Assembly: GCA_017629925.1 (NCBI GenBank)
Contig: JAGBWH010000181.1
Coordinates: forward strand, 1 to 8,171
Source: Clostridia bacterium
Lineage (GTDB): Bacteria > Bacillota > Clostridia > Oscillospirales > CAG-272
Length of the DNA: 8,171 nucleotides
Direction of reading: 5' to 3'
Shown: positions 5,992 to 8,171 of the stretch, in pieces
How positions within the stretch are numbered: position 1 is the stretch's first letter
How the letters are laid out: each line of letters starts with the position of its first letter
Notes under the pieces: generated by a model
What the model was told of the DNA's origin: nothing
Database searches by the model: none
What the model saw: the letters and a program-made list of their open reading frames with translations, nothing else
Translations under genes and position numbers: made by a program

Positions 5992-6642
5992 TCAATGGAA
6001 ATGCCAATAAAATTCATTTTTTGAAAACGAAATATACCCACCGTCCTCCAGTCGACATAATTCGCGGGAAAGGGCAGAGCGATCCACGCCCAAATAAAAA
6101 GCCATACCGGCGCGGTCAAAAGGAAGAGAAAAGGCACGGCCGTTTGATTGACCGCCATAATGAGTAAACATGGCGAAAATTTTATCTCGAATAGAACGTT
6201 TACACAGGATTTGTATACGCGCATTCATCTCTAATGCTTTCCTTGCAAGCATAGCGGTAAAACGCTGTTGCAGTAGGAATTGTAGGGAAGAATGGGGGGG
6301 TTCTCGCAAAATTGAGCCATCCAGGGACAAAAGTGTCACATTTGTCTTGGCTTCTGCATACACGCCCGAATGTAAACCCAAATAGCAAAGAGACTCTCCA
6401 AAGGTGTGAAAAGGCGTCACGACCGCCATAATCATATGGTGTCCCTCCTCGTCGTCACAGCACACGTGCACCGTACCCGATAGCACAAGCCAAAATTGGG
6501 TACTCTTATCGGAGAGCGTCATAATGTGCGCCCCCTTCTCATAGGAGATTTGTGTGGCAGAGAATAGGGAAAGCGCGTCCTCAATCTCATGTTCCCCCAA
6601 TCCGTAAAACAGGGGGCATTCGGTCAGTTGTTGCTTTTTCAT
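5992..6642 (-). CDS. Crp/Fnr-family transcriptional regulator
   Basis: This cytoplasmic DNA-binding regulator has 216 residues. The start MKKQQLTECPLF is chosen because AAAGGA lies 7 nt upstream; an in-frame ATG at 6687 is upstream of the predicted mRNA start. Residues of about 10-115 form a cNMP-binding-type beta-roll (LFYGLGEHEIEDAL, FWLVLSGTVHV, FGESLCYLG). A long dimerisation helix follows (about 118-148), then a winged helix-turn-helix at about 150-215. The recognition helix GVDRSALSRELCRLED (185-200) has Arg188 and Arg193 aligned with Arg180 and Arg185 of CRP. The CRP Glu181 position is Ser189, so a half-site other than TGTGA is expected. The cAMP-binding RS motif is not present (FGESLCYLGL), and the FNR 4Fe-4S cysteine pattern is absent; Cys61-Cys62 are adjacent. 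The signal is unknown. Its wording is close to regulators called HcpR-like in anaerobes. It sits directly upstream of the ABC operon it probably controls. Confidence 0.93.
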   Translation of the reverse strand: MKKQQLTECPLFYGLGEHEIEDALSLFSATQISYEKGAHIMTLSDKSTQFWLVLSGTVHVCCDDEEGHHMIMAVVTPFHTFGESLCYLGLHSGVYAEAKTNVTLLSLDGSILREPPHSSLQFLLQQRFTAMLARKALEMNARIQILCKRSIRDKIFAMFTHYGGQSNGRAFSLPFDRAGMAFYLGVDRSALSRELCRLEDGGYISFSKNEFYWHFH

Positions 6643-6675
6643 GTGTATTCCTTTTGTTTTGGTTTTTGTGTCATT

Positions 6676-6704
6676 AGTATACCACAAATCCGTTGCCGTT
6701 GCAA
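6676..6704 (-). promoter_or_regulatory. Promoter of the Crp/Fnr regulator gene
   Basis: On the minus strand the -10 box is TATACT (complement of 6676-6681) and the -35 box TTGCAA (complement of 6699-6704), with a 17-bp spacer. The predicted start near 6669 leaves a leader of about 26 nt before the ATG at 6642. The -35 lies inside the operator palindrome. Confidence 0.75.
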
Positions 6705-6705
6705 C
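6692..6705. promoter_or_regulatory. Crp/Fnr-type operator overlapping the regulator's own -35 box
   Basis: GTTGC-CGTT-GCAAC has the same half-sites and the same 4-bp spacing as the site at 5963-5976. Its centre is about 29.5 bp upstream of the predicted start. A protein bound here would cover the -35 box, so negative autoregulation is the simplest reading. Confidence 0.72.
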
Positions 6706-6831
6706 ACAAAATAGGATAAATCATTGTATTTTTCTTTTCAGACAATCAAGTTTTTTTCAAAAAAGTGGCGATGTGTTCAATACAACCAAAAATAGAGCGG
6801 AATTTTCTACATAAAAATTGGGCGTCACCCA

Positions 6832-6860
6832 TTGACATAGAGTAATTTTTTTTATATTAT
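6832..6860 (+). promoter_or_regulatory. Promoter of the beta-helix protein gene
   Basis: A perfect TTGACA (6832-6837) and TATTAT (6855-6860, 5 of 6) have a 17-bp spacer, followed by an AT-rich stretch. The predicted start is near 6867, leaving a leader of about 49 nt. The remaining 6706-6831 stretch holds no gene I can support and is AT-rich. A small TGGG-CGTCA-CCCA dyad (6819-6831) touches the -35 box. Confidence 0.8.
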
Positions 6861-6869
6861 ATATTTGTA

Positions 6870-6886
6870 TTATCATGTCACGATAA
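6870..6886. promoter_or_regulatory. 17-nt imperfect palindrome in the leader of the beta-helix gene
   Basis: TTATCATGTCACGATAA reads TTATC-n-TG-n-CA-n-GATAA, with 7 of 8 base pairs symmetric about the central T. It starts about 3 nt after the predicted transcription start, where a repressor would block elongation or open-complex formation. It is unlike the GTTGC-N4-GCAAC sites. No protein is assigned. Confidence 0.4.
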
Positions 6887-6915
6887 AAAATCTTAAAAAA
6901 GGACGGAAATATGAT

Positions 6916-8171
6916 ATGCAACTAAAGAAAAGCCTACTCGGTTTGCTTGTGGTAGCCGTTGCTCTGTCGCTGTTTACGGTATATGCAGGTGCGTTTGCGC
7001 CCACCGAAACACAAACCATCACAAGTGCCTACGGCTCTCGTTTCAGCACCAATCCCGAAGATTGGTTTGCAGATGGGTATAACACAACACAACCTGTCTA
7101 TGAGATGCCTGACAAAAACAACACAGGCCATGTCACGCCCAAGGACGAACTCGTTCCTTTCGCTGAAAAATATCCTGATGTGCCTTTCAAAACATCTGCC
7201 GGCGGTGTGACCTACACCATCAACGCCGCTACCGCTAAGAAATACAACAATGTATTCCAAGGCTTCATTTTGGAAAAGGGTTGCTTTACAGTTGACCTGC
7301 CTGAAGGCGATGCGGTCGTTTTCCGTGATTTCTATCTGGATGCAGGCAACGCTCTCGGCTCCGCTTTTGGTGCACCTCGTAAATTAAACATTGGTCGCAC
7401 CATTATTTTGGACGCTGAGCTGCAAGGCTCCACCCATGCATTGATTACCGGTATTAACACCACCCTCAAACGTTGCTACCTCCACCACTGCTGGGCTGAC
7501 CATATCAAAGGCTTTGCAGGTCAAATCATCATGTCTAACTATTTCACCGAAGGTGGTTTGAACGGTGGTAACCCTCACCCCGACTGTATTCAGTTTTCTG
7601 TGGATGACGGTCATGGTAAAGGGCTTGATACTGAAAATGTATACATTATCGGTAACCGTTTCGACAATATGATTACCGATGTCAACAAGACGAACTGCTG
7701 TATCATTATCAAATCCGAATTCGGTGGCGGTATCCGCAATCTGCAAGTCAGAAACAACTGGTTTAACGGTGGCGGTACCTGTATGCAAGTGTTCGTCAAT
7801 GAAAAGTACCCCATGAAATTTTATGAAGGCGTTGTCATTTCCGATAACCTCTTTGGTGTGGGTAGTACCTACAATGTGGATATCATGTATGGTAACGATA
7901 CCGACGGTGTGAGTCTCTCCAAAAAAGTGACCGCAACCAACAACCAAAAAATCACCAAGCCCGTTGTCTCTACTATCGTCTATACATCTGACGGCGAAAG
8001 AGTGTATGATGTCGCTGACCTGACTGGTGCTGAAAAGAAAGTCACCGCATATGTGTCTAACTATGTCACCTCTGCTGTGGACGTACTCGTGCAGGCGACA
8101 CTTGTAGGCCCTGATGGCAAAGTGCTAAAAACCACATTTACCCAAGAGTCTCTTGCCAAATATCTCAGACC
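6916..8171 (+). CDS. Secreted right-handed beta-helix (pectate-lyase-like) protein, 3' end outside window
   Basis: The frame stays open to the window edge, giving 418 full codons. The ATG at 6916 follows AAAAAAGGACGG with 9 nt spacing; an ATG at 6911 in another frame stops after four codons. Residues 1-28 are a signal peptide (KK, then a hydrophobic core, GAFA before a likely signal peptidase I cut) with no lipobox. Residues of about 95-320 show beta-helix rungs with recurring N-x-[FW]-x-[NG]: TLKRCYLHHCWADHIKGF (183-200), HPDCIQF (221-227), NVYIIGNRFDN (241-251), LQVRNNWFNGG (276-286) and VVISDNLFG (306-314). The 'C.....DHIKG ... HPDCIQ ... V.I.GN.F' order is typical of pectate-lyase-like folds in polysaccharide-degrading enzymes, with D195 and H221/D223 possible active-site or metal residues. 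From about 350 a beta-sandwich-like domain begins (VVSTIVYTSDGERVYDVADL and beyond). Substrate and anchoring are unknown because the C-terminus is missing. Confidence 0.85.
   Translation, partial: MQLKKSLLGLLVVAVALSLFTVYAGAFAPTETQTITSAYGSRFSTNPEDWFADGYNTTQPVYEMPDKNNTGHVTPKDELVPFAEKYPDVPFKTSAGGVTYTINAATAKKYNNVFQGFILEKGCFTVDLPEGDAVVFRDFYLDAGNALGSAFGAPRKLNIGRTIILDAELQGSTHALITGINTTLKRCYLHHCWADHIKGFAGQIIMSNYFTEGGLNGGNPHPDCIQFSVDDGHGKGLDTENVYIIGNRFDNMITDVNKTNCCIIIKSEFGGGIRNLQVRNNWFNGGGTCMQVFVNEKYPMKFYEGVVISDNLFGVGSTYNVDIMYGNDTDGVSLSKKVTATNNQKITKPVVSTIVYTSDGERVYDVADLTGAEKKVTAYVSNYVTSAVDVLVQATLVGPDGKVLKTTFTQESLAKYLR

Noticed and set aside
6748..6766. T7/A6 snap-back between the divergent promoters
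   Set aside because: Opposed homopolymer runs are expected by chance in such AT-rich DNA, and there is no GC stem or nearby gene end.
7384..7947. 187-codon open frame on the minus strand inside the beta-helix gene
   Set aside because: Its composition (many Val, Thr, His) is what the reverse of the GGT/ACC/AAC-rich gene would give; no motif or start signal is seen.
1..8171. CRISPR arrays, tRNA or rRNA genes, insertion sequences, attachment sites
   Set aside because: I found no regularly spaced repeats, cloverleaf-like gene, transposase coding region or flanking terminal repeats on either strand.

Overview
The window looks like a low-to-moderate GC Firmicute of the class Clostridia (Oscillospiraceae/Ruminococcaceae-like). 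The evidence is the protein styles: a ParE-like topoisomerase tail with a Clostridia-type 'SLGENEADMMW' region, the long form of cofactor-independent phosphoglycerate mutase, a lipoprotein HtrA-like protease with 'YD..V..GF.G.E.EWL.SL' repeats, and a small Crp/Fnr regulator with a 'VDRSALSRE' recognition helix. Strong AGGAGG-like ribosome binding sites and Gram-positive lipoboxes agree. The assignment rests on remembered family resemblance, not on a search.

Left part (1-3490, + strand): the 3' end of a type IIA topoisomerase B-subunit gene, then gpmI (glycolysis), closed by a clear intrinsic terminator. A strong sigma-A-type promoter follows and drives a secreted, lipid-anchored trypsin-like/PDZ protease. 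This gene meets the next operon tail to tail at a long hairpin that can terminate both strands.

Middle part (3520-6705, - strand): reading leftwards, a Crp/Fnr-family regulator, then a three-gene ABC importer made of a substrate-binding lipoprotein, a permease and a short ATPase. The permease and ATPase overlap by ATGA. A 10-bp perfect hairpin separates the binding-protein gene from the permease gene. The substrate cannot be read from the sequence; the family is the nitrate/sulfonate/taurine/thiamine-precursor (SsuABC/TauABC/ThiXYZ) group.

The most interesting signal is a small regulatory circuit. The same 14-bp palindrome, GTTGC-N4-GCAAC, occurs once upstream of the regulator and once upstream of the transporter, and I found no other copy in the window. 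At the transporter it is centred at about -41.5 from the predicted start of transcription, in front of a perfect TATAAT box that lacks a good -35, which is the textbook place for class II activation by Crp/Fnr proteins. At the regulator it covers the -35 box (centre about -29.5), which predicts autorepression.

Right part (6706-8171, + strand): a divergent promoter (TTGACA-17-TATTAT), a 17-nt imperfect palindrome just after its predicted start, and a secreted right-handed beta-helix (pectate-lyase-like) protein that runs off the window's right edge.
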